A stretch of 64,000 bases of DNA from HGW-17 sp938004375 (GTDB lineage Bacteria > Myxococcota_A > Polyangia > HGW-17), in the NCBI GenBank assembly GCA_036802685.1, contig DAIRVS010000002.1, positions 1-64,000 of the forward strand. The letters run 5' to 3'. Below are positions 8,255 to 16,306 of the stretch, piece by piece. The stretch's first letter is position 1. The number at the start of each line of letters is the position of its first letter. A program made the translations under genes and the position numbers. The notes beneath the pieces were generated by a model. It was not told the DNA's origin, made no database searches, and was given only the letters and a program-made list of their open reading frames with translations.

Positions 8255-8668
8255 TCAGCCGTCCACCCGGAAGCCCAGCTCCCGCAGCGCCTCGGCGACC
8301 GCCGCGGGTCGGTCACCCTGCAACACCAGCTCGAGCTCGCCGTCCAGGGCCTCGACGGTGCCGCCGCAGCCGAGCCGGCGCTTGAGTTGCGACGCGAGCG
8401 CCTCGGCGTCCGGCCGTGTGAATCCGGGGAGCGCCCCCAGCCCGGCCACGACGATCACCACCTTGCCCCCGCGGTGCTTTCTCTCGCGGCGCAGCACGAC
8501 CCGGCCACGGGACCGGGGTGCGGAGGGGGAGCCCGCACCCGGGGCATCCTGGGGTATGGGTGCCGGGTCGGTTGCCGCAGGGCCCGGCGCCACCGTCACG
8601 CCGGCGAGCACGGCGAACGGGCTGTCCGGGCGGACCTCCTGGGCTGGAGGGTGCCGGGCCTTACCCAT
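8255..8668 (-). CDS. yciH: SUI1/YciH-family translation factor
   Basis: 137 residues. The C-terminal ~75 residues match the SUI1 (eIF1/YciH) fold: VVLRRERKHRGGKVVIVV, LKRRLGCGGTV and an ELVLQGD..AAVAEALRELGF tail. The N-terminal ~55 residues are a Pro/Ala-rich extension. YciH/SUI1 proteins act at the ribosomal P-site in start-codon discrimination; the bacterial role is still poorly defined. ATG 8668 overlaps the end of the diguanylate cyclase gene by 8 bp, with its Shine-Dalgarno (GGAGG/GAGG) inside that gene, so translation is probably coupled. Confidence 0.88.
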   Translation of the reverse strand: MGKARHPPAQEVRPDSPFAVLAGVTVAPGPAATDPAPIPQDAPGAGSPSAPRSRGRVVLRRERKHRGGKVVIVVAGLGALPGFTRPDAEALASQLKRRLGCGGTVEALDGELELVLQGDRPAAVAEALRELGFRVDG

Positions 8669-10484
8669 GGGAGACCTCGCCTCCGTCCGGGGCGTCCGGG
8701 GTAACCCCCGCCAGGACCACCCGGTTGCGGCCCGCGTGCTTCCCGGCGTAGAGAGCCTCGTCGGCCCGCTTGGTGCAGGCGTCGACCGAGAGCGACGAAT
8801 CCCACTCGGCGACCCCGAAAGTCATGGTCACCGGGATCCGCGCCCCCTTGGCCTCGAACACGTGTTCTTCGATACGGTGTCGGAGCTTCTCTGCGACCAC
8901 CAGGGCCCCGGACGCGGCGGTCTCCGGCAGGAGGATCATGAATTCCTCCCCGCCCCAGCGGGCGGCGGCGTCCTGCTTGCGCACCGTGCCATCCATGAGC
9001 CGCCCCACGCCCTCGAGCACCGCGTCCCCCGCCTGATGTCCGTGCCGGTCGTTGATGGACTTGAAGAAGTCGAGGTCCCCGAGCACGATGGAGAAGGGTT
9101 TCTGGCTGCGCAGGGAGCGCACCCGCTCGAGCTCGATCCGCTCCATCAGCCCGCGGCGGTTCAACAGGCCGGTCAGCGCGTCGTGCAGGGCGGCCCGGGC
9201 CAGGCGGTCGTTGGCGTCATGGAGCTCCCGGTTCTTCGCGTGGATCTCGTCATGGGCGGCCTCGAGAGCCCGGCGGGCCCGCAGGCTCAGGCGGTACCGG
9301 TTATGGATCAGGAACACCAGCACGCCGAGCAGGAGCAGACCAGACACGGCCACGTACCGGAGCAGACGCTCACGGGAGAGCCGCAGGGCGGCGATGGCGT
9401 TGGTACTCTCGAGCTCCCGGATCTGGCGCTCCTTGCGCTCGAGGTCGAACCGGACCTGCAGCTCGGCGATCCGCCGCGCGCCGCCTTCTTCGAACAACTC
9501 GCCGCGCAGTTGGTGCGCCTCCTGCAGGGCTTCGTACGCTTCGTGATGAACACCCCTAACGGCCTCGGCGCGGGCGAGGGTCTCCAGGCTTTCCCACAGC
9601 AGATCTCGATAGCCCGCGGCCCGCGCCTTTTCGACCACCCGCCGGGCGAGCTCCGCGGCCTCCTCCGGATTTCCGAGCACGATCAACCCGGCAGCCCGGT
9701 TCATCTGGACGACGGACAGTTCCCGAGCCCGTCCCAGCCGCCCGAGCAATGCCTCCGCCTGTCCGAAGTGCTCCAGAGCCTCGAGGTGGCGCCCCAGCTT
9801 CGACAGCAGCTCCCCAAGGTCGTTGAGAGTGTAGGCCACCGCTTCCTCTATCCGTGCGTCGCGCGCGATGGCGAGGGCCTCGTGCTTCAAGGCGAGGGCC
9901 TCCTGATGCTGGCCCAGGGTGAACCGGATCATGCCCAGTTCGTTGAGCGAGGCCGAGAGGACGTTGGGGACCCCATGCTTCCGGGCGAGCCCGGCCGCCC
10001 GCGTGAACACCTCGATGGCCTGATCCCAGTTCTTCTGGTCGCGATGGACGAAGCCGATGTAGCTCATGATCAGGAGCTCGATCGTCCGGTCCTCGGCGAC
10101 CTCGGCGAAGGCGAGTCCCCGAATCAGATGTTCGAGCGCCTTCTCATGATCCCCGAGCTTGTACCAGGCTTCCCCCAGGAGGGCGAGCACGTCGGCCCGC
10201 GTCGAGGCCGAGCCACTGTTCTCCAGGCTCCGCAACAACTCGTTCCCACGCCGGATCACCTCGGCGAACTGTCGCGAGTCGTTGGCGCCTTTGAGCGTCT
10301 GGCGAAGGGCGGCCCGCGCCTGTTCCGGTTGCGCCACGCTCGAATCCGTGCTTCCGGTTTGGCCGAACGGAGTCCCCGCCCCGACGGACACAGGCCACAC
10401 GGCGAGCAGGCAGGTGAAGAGGATCCAGACCCCCGGTACCCGTCCCCCTGTACCCACCCCGCGAGCTCGATTCGAATGTGGCAA
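8661..10484 (-). CDS. diguanylate cyclase with periplasmic TPR sensor
   Basis: 607 residues. The start is TTG 10484, preceded by GGAGGG at a 6-nt spacing; no ATG is available before the signal segment. Residues about 12-36 are a signal or first membrane segment, about 60-370 are TPR repeats, 377-396 a transmembrane helix (YVAVSGLLLLGVLVFLI), followed by a coiled linker and a GGDEF domain (about 440-600). The active site is GGEEF at 511-515, and the allosteric inhibitory I-site RxxD is present (Arg502-Asp505), so product-inhibited c-di-GMP synthesis is expected. This TPR-TM-GGDEF architecture senses a periplasmic protein or peptide. The downstream partner SUI1 overlaps it by 8 bp. A possible leader hairpin is at 10497-10534. 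Confidence 0.92.
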   Translation of the reverse strand: MPHSNRARGVGTGGRVPGVWILFTCLLAVWPVSVGAGTPFGQTGSTDSSVAQPEQARAALRQTLKGANDSRQFAEVIRRGNELLRSLENSGSASTRADVLALLGEAWYKLGDHEKALEHLIRGLAFAEVAEDRTIELLIMSYIGFVHRDQKNWDQAIEVFTRAAGLARKHGVPNVLSASLNELGMIRFTLGQHQEALALKHEALAIARDARIEEAVAYTLNDLGELLSKLGRHLEALEHFGQAEALLGRLGRARELSVVQMNRAAGLIVLGNPEEAAELARRVVEKARAAGYRDLLWESLETLARAEAVRGVHHEAYEALQEAHQLRGELFEEGGARRIAELQVRFDLERKERQIRELESTNAIAALRLSRERLLRYVAVSGLLLLGVLVFLIHNRYRLSLRARRALEAAHDEIHAKNRELHDANDRLARAALHDALTGLLNRRGLMERIELERVRSLRSQKPFSIVLGDLDFFKSINDRHGHQAGDAVLEGVGRLMDGTVRKQDAAARWGGEEFMILLPETAASGALVVAEKLRHRIEEHVFEAKGARIPVTMTFGVAEWDSSLSVDACTKRADEALYAGKHAGRNRVVLAGVTPDAPDGGEVSHG

Positions 10485-10496
10485 GTCGGTCCCTCC

Positions 10497-10534
10497 GATG
10501 AAGCGTATCTTCGTCCGAAATGACGAGCTTCATC
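10497..10534 (-). promoter_or_regulatory. 8-bp inverted repeat in the leader of the diguanylate cyclase gene
   Basis: GATGAAGC (10497-10504) and GCTTCATC (10527-10534) form a perfect 8-bp inverted repeat with a 22-nt spacer, directly upstream of the GGAGGG Shine-Dalgarno. It may be an operator or an RNA hairpin. The 106-bp gap to the upstream lipoprotein gene contains nothing else that I recognise. Confidence 0.3.
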
Positions 10535-10590
10535 ATAAAACCATCTTCAATGAACTCAAGAAAAAACTGGCGTCAACTCCCGAGACGACC

Positions 10591-11643
10591 TCACGGGCAG
10601 CCGCGGTGTTTCTGCGGTCCTTCCGGCAGCCTGACCAGGCCCGGCTCCCGGGAACGCAACGCCTCGACAGCCTTGCCCGTCACCGAGCGCCAGGTCTTTC
10701 CCTTCTCCATGACGATGACGGTCAGGGAGCGCCGACACGATTCCGTGCGCGGGTTTTCGACGTCGGCGGCGGTGCCCGAGAACGCCTCGGTCTCGTCCCG
10801 CTTCACGCCGAGGTAGTGCACGCCCTCGGCCACCCCGTCATGCCAGGAGAGGGTGGTGTCGACGCTCTGGTTGTGACCGGGCTCGGGGTTCTGCACCCAC
10901 TCCGTGTAGGTCTGCCAGGGGACGATGCGGCGATCGCCCACCTTAAGTAACAGCGCCCGCTTGAGCACGTCGGCGTATTCGGACGGCTCCTCGGGCTGGC
11001 AGGGCTGTCGCGGGGCGAGCTCGTAGCGCACCACGAGCGCGCCGGTGGCTGCGAACGACGGCGCCACCTCGACCTCGTGATTCTTCCCGGAGAAGAGCTC
11101 CGGCGGGATAGTGGCGGTGACCAGCTCCCCCGCCTTCCCCGGGGCCTGCTTCAGGCTGAACGCCAGATCGCAGTCGAACTCGCAGATCGTCTTGCCGTCG
11201 CCGCACAGCAGGATCAGGGCGCCGAAGAGCCCGGTCGGCGTGCGCAGCTCGACGATCCGGACGCGGGCCGCCGCGGGGGGCTCGCCCGCGTCGTCCGGCA
11301 GCGTGAGCCGCTCCAGCAGCGCGTTCACGCCGGCTTTGGTGGCGGTCGCCGTCCTCAACTCCTTCAAAAACGCCTCCAGCCGGTCCGACGGCGGAGCCAC
11401 GGCCTCCGGGGCCTTCGGGGCGGCGGGGGGCAGGGCCTTGGGCATCGTCTCCAGACGCCCGGCGGGCGCCGATCCCATGGGTGGGACCGCCTCCGTCGGG
11501 CCAGGCGCGGGTGGAGCCGCGACGCTCGTCATCGGTCCGCCGGAACCCGTCGGCGCGGGCGCCGCCTCCCGGGTCTTTCCACCTCCGCACGCAACGAGGC
11601 TCATTCCCACGCACAGCCACCACGCGCCTCTGGATAAACTCAT
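10591..11643 (-). CDS. lipoprotein of unknown function
   Basis: 350 residues. ATG 11643 follows GGGAG; signal MSLSRGAWWLCVGMSLVAC gives a lipidated Cys19. A Pro/Ala-rich linker (about 22-88) precedes a folded domain with four or five cysteines (LLCGDGKTICEFDCDLAF, PRQPCQPEEPSEYADVLKRALLL, RTESCRRSLTVIVMEKG). I do not recognise the family. It lies between the membrane protein at 11691 (47-bp gap) and the diguanylate cyclase in a same-strand run; its periplasmic location would allow it to act as a ligand for the TPR sensor, but this is only a guess from position. Confidence 0.7.
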   Translation of the reverse strand: MSLSRGAWWLCVGMSLVACGGGKTREAAPAPTGSGGPMTSVAAPPAPGPTEAVPPMGSAPAGRLETMPKALPPAAPKAPEAVAPPSDRLEAFLKELRTATATKAGVNALLERLTLPDDAGEPPAAARVRIVELRTPTGLFGALILLCGDGKTICEFDCDLAFSLKQAPGKAGELVTATIPPELFSGKNHEVEVAPSFAATGALVVRYELAPRQPCQPEEPSEYADVLKRALLLKVGDRRIVPWQTYTEWVQNPEPGHNQSVDTTLSWHDGVAEGVHYLGVKRDETEAFSGTAADVENPRTESCRRSLTVIVMEKGKTWRSVTGKAVEALRSREPGLVRLPEGPQKHRGCP

Positions 11644-11690
11644 GAATCATCTCCCTCTCTGCCCTCGATCAGGGCGTCGATGGCCAGCCC

Positions 11691-12428
11691 TCACGGGCGC
11701 ATCGATCCGTTGGCCCAGCCGCGCAACCGGTCGGCGATCTCCCCAGACTCCTCCGGCGAGCCACCGTAAAACAGCACCACGCCGGGCATCCCCGCGCAGG
11801 TCAGTTGGTGTTCATGCACGCGGATCGCGCCGGGCCGCCGGTCGGGCGGATCGTAGGTGACGTCCACCACGGTGATCTTGAGCGCGCCCAGCTCGTCGAA
11901 TCCGCACCTCCCGAGCCAATGGCGCCCGTCGACCCGCGTGAAGGTCCGGCCCAGAAAGTCCACCAGCAGCGCGTCGGCCGGGGTCCTCCGCCGCCGGATG
12001 GCGAACCGCACGAGCCAGGCACCGCCGACCAGGGCGGGCACCGCCATCAGCAGCAGGCCTAGCTGGTCCCCCCACCCGTCACGGGGCGCCTCGCCGGCGG
12101 CGTGGATCAGGAGGTACCAGCCGAAGCCGACCAGCCCCAGACCTGGCACGATCCAAAGGGTGGCGGACGCGGAGTTGCGCACCCGCATCCGCAGCACGTC
12201 GGGGGTGTCCATGGACGTGAGCCCGGGCGCCTGTACCAGAAACAGGAAGATCATGAACGGCACGAGGAACCAGCCGAACAGCAATCCGAAGACCGCCTGG
12301 ACCAGCCGTCGGCGCCAGGGCTCGTCCTCCGGGGACCAAAGGGTGATCCCGGCGGACACGAGGCCCAGCGTGAGCGCGATCAGCGCCAGCATGGCGACGG
12401 GATCATGGGTGCGCAGAAGCCAGGACAT
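11691..12428 (-). CDS. membrane protein with cytoplasmic beta-rich domain, unknown function
   Basis: 245 residues. ATG 12428 follows GGAGGAG. Four hydrophobic segments are visible: about 11-30, 43-66, 93-110 and 124-142 (LLLMAVPALVGGAWLVRF), then a charged RRRRTP turn that by the positive-inside rule puts the C-terminal ~100 residues in the cytoplasm. That domain (LLVDFLGRTFTRVDGRHWLGR, LGALKITVVDVTYDPPDRRP, GVVLFYGGSPEESGEIADRL) looks like a small PH-like or beta-sandwich fold. I do not recognise the family. It is 21 bp downstream of the DUF4177-like gene. Confidence 0.65.
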   Translation of the reverse strand: MSWLLRTHDPVAMLALIALTLGLVSAGITLWSPEDEPWRRRLVQAVFGLLFGWFLVPFMIFLFLVQAPGLTSMDTPDVLRMRVRNSASATLWIVPGLGLVGFGWYLLIHAAGEAPRDGWGDQLGLLLMAVPALVGGAWLVRFAIRRRRTPADALLVDFLGRTFTRVDGRHWLGRCGFDELGALKITVVDVTYDPPDRRPGAIRVHEHQLTCAGMPGVVLFYGGSPEESGEIADRLRGWANGSMRP

Positions 12429-12449
12429 CGCTCCTCCGGTGTTCCAGAA

Positions 12450-12701
12450 TCAATACACGGACCGCTTCAGGTACAGGTTCTGGAGCCAACTATCCGCGGT
12501 CCGGTGGTCGTTGACCGTGACCAGCTCCCACCCGTCGGCACCGGCCACCTCCAGGTATTCGTAGATCATCGGACACGACGTGAACGCGGTGGCCACGTCC
12601 ACCTGCTCCCGATCCACCTTTCCGTTCCATTTTCCGTTGACGAATGTCACGTGGAGATCCTGCACCGTGACCACCCGGTAACTGAAGCGATTCAGGCTCA
12701 T
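12450..12701 (-). CDS. DUF4177-like small protein
   Basis: 83 residues. ATG 12701 follows GGGAGGAA. The pattern FSYRVVTVQ....(long middle)....YLEVAGADGWELVTVNDH...QNLYLKRSVY matches the DUF4177-type layout: an N-terminal strand YxVV, then a helix, GWELV and a C-terminal strand ending YLKR. The function of the family is unknown. It is 90 bp downstream of the PP2C-like gene and 21 bp upstream of the membrane protein gene, so it probably belongs to the same transcription unit. Confidence 0.65.
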   Translation of the reverse strand: MSLNRFSYRVVTVQDLHVTFVNGKWNGKVDREQVDVATAFTSCPMIYEYLEVAGADGWELVTVNDHRTADSWLQNLYLKRSVY

Positions 12702-12791
12702 GGGGTTCCTCCCGACCGGACTGTCTCGCGTTTCCCTTCGCTTTGCAACTGCCGCGCTCTGGCCCGCACCTCGACCGCGACCCCGGGACCG

Positions 12792-13643
12792 TCAGAGAGA
12801 GACACGGATCGCGGTCGCGTCCCGGCCACCGAACGGCCTGGCCTCCTCGAGGAAGCGACCGAACGCGTCGACCGGCGCGGTCAAGAGTCGATCGACGAGC
12901 CCGTCGCCGGCCGCGTGGTTCCACACGCCCGAACTACACAACAAAAGCGTGTCCCCCGGCGCGAGCGACGCCTCGGCCTGGTCCGGCTCCGACATTTCGC
13001 CCATGCCCAGAAGGCGGGTCACCACGTGGCGAAAACGCTCCGGGTCGGTGGAGTCGGCCCCGCCCGCCTCCGCGAGTCGGGTCCGGAGCGTGTGGTCGGG
13101 GACGAGGGTCCGCCGCACGCCGCCACGCAGGTGGTAGGCGCGCCCATCCCCTACCTGGGCCACGGCGAGGACGCCGCCCTCCCCGGGTACGCCGTCCTCA
13201 AGGCTGCACGCGGTGACCGAGCCCGCGAAATGACAGAAGGAGCTCACCTCCCGCCAGCGCAAAGGCCGGACCCGGTCCGCTGCGCGCCGGGCAGCCCCAA
13301 GGAAATCCTGGGGAGCGCGGGCGAGCTCGTCCGCCAGGATCTCCTGATAGGCCGCGTCCAGTTTCTGCATCACCGCGTGGGCGGCGAGCACGGCCCCGCG
13401 CAACCGATCCGCCCCCGACGGGCAGGCCGCCCCGGCGTCCAGAGGGCGCGAGAACGCCTCTCGCAGCGCGTCGAGGCCCGGGTCCAGACCGAACGGCGCG
13501 TGGTACCCGCCATAGGTGGGACCCGAGCCGTTGGCGACATACAGGAGTCCGGTCGCCCGATCCACGAACCACCGATCGTCGCCCTCCGGGGCCCAGCTCC
13601 CTTTCGCGGTATAGGTGATAATTGCAATATTATCCGGGATCAT
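12792..13643 (-). CDS. degenerate PP2C/PPM-family protein, probable pseudophosphatase
   Basis: 283 residues. ATG 13643 follows GGAGGAG; a GTG four codons upstream is the alternative. The PPM fold is recognisable from the order of motifs: LLYVANGSGPTYGG (where active enzymes have VADGMGG), VAQVGDGRAYHLRGG, DHTLRTRL, VTRLLGMG, PGDTLLLCSSGVW (normally LCSDG) and GGRDATAIRVSL (normally GGRDNAT). Two metal-coordinating aspartates are thus replaced by Asn and Ser and the Asn of RDN is missing, so catalysis is doubtful, whereas GDGRAY and GGRD are kept. It may bind phosphoprotein or act as an adaptor for the Ser/Thr kinases of this genome. It overlaps the preceding 130-residue protein by 14 bp, so the two are probably co-translated. 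Confidence 0.75.
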   Translation of the reverse strand: MIPDNIAIITYTAKGSWAPEGDDRWFVDRATGLLYVANGSGPTYGGYHAPFGLDPGLDALREAFSRPLDAGAACPSGADRLRGAVLAAHAVMQKLDAAYQEILADELARAPQDFLGAARRAADRVRPLRWREVSSFCHFAGSVTACSLEDGVPGEGGVLAVAQVGDGRAYHLRGGVRRTLVPDHTLRTRLAEAGGADSTDPERFRHVVTRLLGMGEMSEPDQAEASLAPGDTLLLCSSGVWNHAAGDGLVDRLLTAPVDAFGRFLEEARPFGGRDATAIRVSL

Positions 13644-14022
13644 GGGCTCCTCCACGGTCGCGCTCCCACCGGGCGGCCATCGCCTCGGCGAAGGCGGCCA
13701 GCAGGCGCTCGGGGGCGGGACGGGGTTCCCGGGCGCTCAGTTCGGCAGGCTCATAGCCGGTGAGTCCGTTGATCGCGAGGTATGCGGCCGCACAATGGTA
13801 CCGATGGAGTGAGTCCTCGTCGGAGAGGAGCACCTCCTCGAGCAGGTGATTCACCTGCCGGGGCGTCACCCTCCCGGGCAGGGCATGCCAAAACTGATAA
13901 AAGGGATCATATCGTTTTTCCTCGAGCAGCCGCACCAGTTCTTCCGGCGTCATGGCCGCGTACCGGGCCGACAGTTCCCCGGCCATCCGGTCGAAATGCT
14001 CCTGATAATCCGAGTAGCTCAC
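13630..14022 (-). CDS. 130-residue alpha-helical protein of unknown function
   Basis: The start is GTG 14022, overlapping the stop of the acetyltransferase gene (GTGA arrangement), and the 3' end overlaps the PP2C-like gene by 14 bp, so three genes are translationally chained. The sequence is helical, with a notable VTPRQVNHLLEEVLLSDEDSLHRYHC segment and a Trp/Tyr-rich RYDPFYQFWHALPG turn. No known domain is recognised. Its tight coupling with the PP2C-like protein suggests a physical partner. Confidence 0.65.
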   Translation of the reverse strand: MSYSDYQEHFDRMAGELSARYAAMTPEELVRLLEEKRYDPFYQFWHALPGRVTPRQVNHLLEEVLLSDEDSLHRYHCAAAYLAINGLTGYEPAELSAREPRPAPERLLAAFAEAMAARWERDRGGAHDPG

Positions 14023-14489
14023 GGCGCCGCCCGATCCGAAAAGTCCAGCGTCAGGCGCAGCATGTCGAAGAGCTGGATCCCGTCCTCCAGGATCGGCCCG
14101 GGATAGTTCCGTACGAAAAAATCGTGGTCGATGCGGGTCACCCGGAAGCCCTGCCGCTGGTAGAAAGCCAACTGATAGCCGAACGTGCCGGTGCCCACCT
14201 CCAGCCGCCGCGCGCCCGAAGCGCGGAAGAGCTCGATGACATGCTTCAAGAGCGCCGTGCCGAGTCCGGCCTGTTGGTGGTCCGGATCCACGGCGATGGC
14301 CATGAGCTCATGAGCACCTTCCCCCCTCGGCGAGACGACACAGGCGCCCATGACCGCCCCGTCCAGGGAGATGACGAAGCACCTGGACTCCGGGAGATAG
14401 GACCGGAGCTTGTCCTCCGAGGGATCGGCGTGCAACAACAGCGCCAGGGGCGCCTCGGCGGCGGGGACTTCGTGGATCAGATGCGGCAT
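14019..14489 (-). CDS. GNAT family N-acetyltransferase
   Basis: 156 residues. The GNAT acetyl-CoA site is clear: a beta4 strand LMAIAVDPDHQQAGLGTALLKHVIE (Q/R-x-x-G-x-G/A loop as QQAGLG), preceded by FVISLDGAVMGACVV and followed by ARRLEVGTGTFGYQLAFYQRQGF. The substrate cannot be told. ATG 14489 is the only good start; the Shine-Dalgarno is poor. The gene is divergent from murJ and first in the GTGA-coupled set with the 130-residue protein and the PP2C-like protein. Confidence 0.88.
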   Translation of the reverse strand: MPHLIHEVPAAEAPLALLLHADPSEDKLRSYLPESRCFVISLDGAVMGACVVSPRGEGAHELMAIAVDPDHQQAGLGTALLKHVIELFRASGARRLEVGTGTFGYQLAFYQRQGFRVTRIDHDFFVRNYPGPILEDGIQLFDMLRLTLDFSDRAAP

Positions 14490-14628
14490 GATGATGGAAC
14501 ACCCAAGGTGAAAGGAACGGACTACCGAATGTAGGCCGCGGGCCGGGAATGGTCAAGTGGGCACCATGGATGTCAACGGACCCCAGCGCGGGCCCACGAA
14601 CCCACCGGCACCGCAGATGGGGGGAATT

Positions 14629-14657
14629 TTGGCTTTTTTCGCGCGCCCGCGCATAAT
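14629..14657 (+). promoter_or_regulatory. sigma70-like promoter of murJ
   Basis: TTGGCT (14629-14634) and CATAAT (14652-14657) with exactly 17 bp between them. Transcription would begin near 14664, giving a leader of about 43 nt before the murJ ATG at 14707. Confidence 0.55.
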
Positions 14658-14706
14658 CCTGCAGCGATCCATCGCCGCGCCCCCGCCTGGGGCGCGCCGG
14701 AGGCCC

Positions 14707-16296
14707 ATGTCCGAGGAAAAACCCGTCTCCATCTCCCGCGCGGCCGGTGTCGTGGGGTTCTTCACGCTGCTGTCGCGGGTGACCGGCCTCCTGCGCGACG
14801 TGGTCATGGCGTCGATCTTCCCCAAGGCCATGACCGACGCCTTCACGGTGGCCTTCACCATCCCCAACGTGTTCCGCTACCTGCTCGCCGAGGGCGCGCT
14901 GTCGATCTCGTTCATCCCCGTGTACACCGAGTACCGGAGGAAGCACGCCGAGGAGGTGGAGCGGTTCGTCCACGCGACCTTCACCGTGACCGCCTGCGTG
15001 GTGGCGGGGGTGGTCACCGTGGGCGTGCTCGCGGCGCCGGCGCTCGTCACCCTGTTCGCGGGCGGGTTCGCCGACGATCCGGGGCGGTTCGGCACCGCCG
15101 TGGACCTCACGCGGATCCTGTTCCCGTACCTCTTGTTCGTGTCGCTCATGGCGCTGTCCATGGGCGTGCTCAACACGCTGGGGCACTTCGTGATGCCCGC
15201 TGCGGCGCCGATCTTCTGGAACGTGATCAGCGTGGCGGCCGGCCTGGGCGCGCCGTTCCTGGGGGCGGCGCTGGGGGTGGAGCCCATCTACATCCTGGCC
15301 TGGGGCGTGCTCTTCGGCGGAGTGGTGCAGTTCGCCGTCCAGGTGCCGCCCATGCGGGCCCGGGGCGTGCGCCTCCGGTGGAACCCGCAGTTCCGACACC
15401 CGGGTGTGATCAAGATGGCGAGGCTGATGTTGCCCGCGCTCTTCGGGCTCGCCGTGTACCAGCTCAACGTGCTGCTTTCCCGGCTGTTCGCCAGTTTCCT
15501 CGAGACCGGCGCGCTGTCGTCGCTGTACTACTCCCAGCGGCTCATCGAGTTTCCCATGGGGGTGTTCGCGGTGGCCATCGCCACGGCGTCGATGCCCACC
15601 CTCTCGGCCCACGCCTCCGACGGCGATCTGGAGAAGTTGAAGACCACCCTGCGCAGCTCCCTGGAGCTCACGTTCTTCGTGGTGCTCCCCAGCGCGGTGG
15701 GGCTCGCGGTGATGGCCGAGCCCCTGGTGGCCATGCTGTTCCAGCGCGGCGAGTTCGGGCACGACATGACGCGCATCACCGCGCTGACGCTCATGGCCTT
15801 CACCCTGGGCGTGCCCTCGGCGGGCCTGGTGCGCAACCTGGTACCCGCGTACTACGCGACCTCGGATTCCCGCACGCCGGTGCTCGCGTCGGCGGGGAGC
15901 CTGGCTTCCTACGCGCTGCTGGGGCCACTGTTCGCCTGGCGCTTCGGCGTGGTGGGCCTGGCGTTCGCGATCTCGCTCAGTTCGTGGATCAACGCGACGG
16001 TGCTGGTGTGGCGCTTCCGACGCAAGGTGGGCGACCTGGAGCTCGCGCGCCTGCTGCCCAACGTCGCGCGCATGCTCGCTGCGTCGGTGTTCATGGGCGC
16101 CGCCGTGTGGGCGGTGTGCCTCCCCGGTGAGTGGGCGCGGGGAGGCAACGATCTGTGGAACCTGCTGGTGTTCGGCGCCGCCCTGGGCGCGGGCGTGCTC
16201 GTCTATGCCGGGGCCGCCACCGCCGTGGGCCTGCCACACACACGCCGCGTCTTCCAAGCGGTGCTGCGCCGCCGCAGTCGTCCCGCAGGACGCTGA
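14707..16296 (+). CDS. murJ: lipid II flippase MurJ
   Basis: 529 residues, near the usual 500-530. ATG 14707 follows GGAGGCCC; the frame continues 50 codons upstream over the promoter, which is not credible coding sequence. The hallmark N-terminus SRVTGLLRDVVMASIFP, the TDAFTVAFTIPNVFRYLLAEGALS loop with the conserved basic residues of the central cavity, and about 14 hydrophobic helices identify MurJ of the MOP superfamily. It flips lipid II from the cytoplasmic to the periplasmic face for peptidoglycan synthesis. It stands alone here, 27 kb from the dcw fragment, transcribed from its own promoter and converging on the FGE-type lipoprotein gene. Confidence 0.97.
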   Translation: MSEEKPVSISRAAGVVGFFTLLSRVTGLLRDVVMASIFPKAMTDAFTVAFTIPNVFRYLLAEGALSISFIPVYTEYRRKHAEEVERFVHATFTVTACVVAGVVTVGVLAAPALVTLFAGGFADDPGRFGTAVDLTRILFPYLLFVSLMALSMGVLNTLGHFVMPAAAPIFWNVISVAAGLGAPFLGAALGVEPIYILAWGVLFGGVVQFAVQVPPMRARGVRLRWNPQFRHPGVIKMARLMLPALFGLAVYQLNVLLSRLFASFLETGALSSLYYSQRLIEFPMGVFAVAIATASMPTLSAHASDGDLEKLKTTLRSSLELTFFVVLPSAVGLAVMAEPLVAMLFQRGEFGHDMTRITALTLMAFTLGVPSAGLVRNLVPAYYATSDSRTPVLASAGSLASYALLGPLFAWRFGVVGLAFAISLSSWINATVLVWRFRRKVGDLELARLLPNVARMLAASVFMGAAVWAVCLPGEWARGGNDLWNLLVFGAALGAGVLVYAGAATAVGLPHTRRVFQAVLRRRSRPAGR

Positions 16297-16306
16297 AACA
16301 CAGGGC

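Noticed and set aside
14557..14706. A 50-residue N-terminal extension of MurJ
   Set aside because: It would cover the TTGGCT-CATAAT promoter and has no similarity to MurJ; the GGAGG-preceded ATG 14707 gives the normal length.
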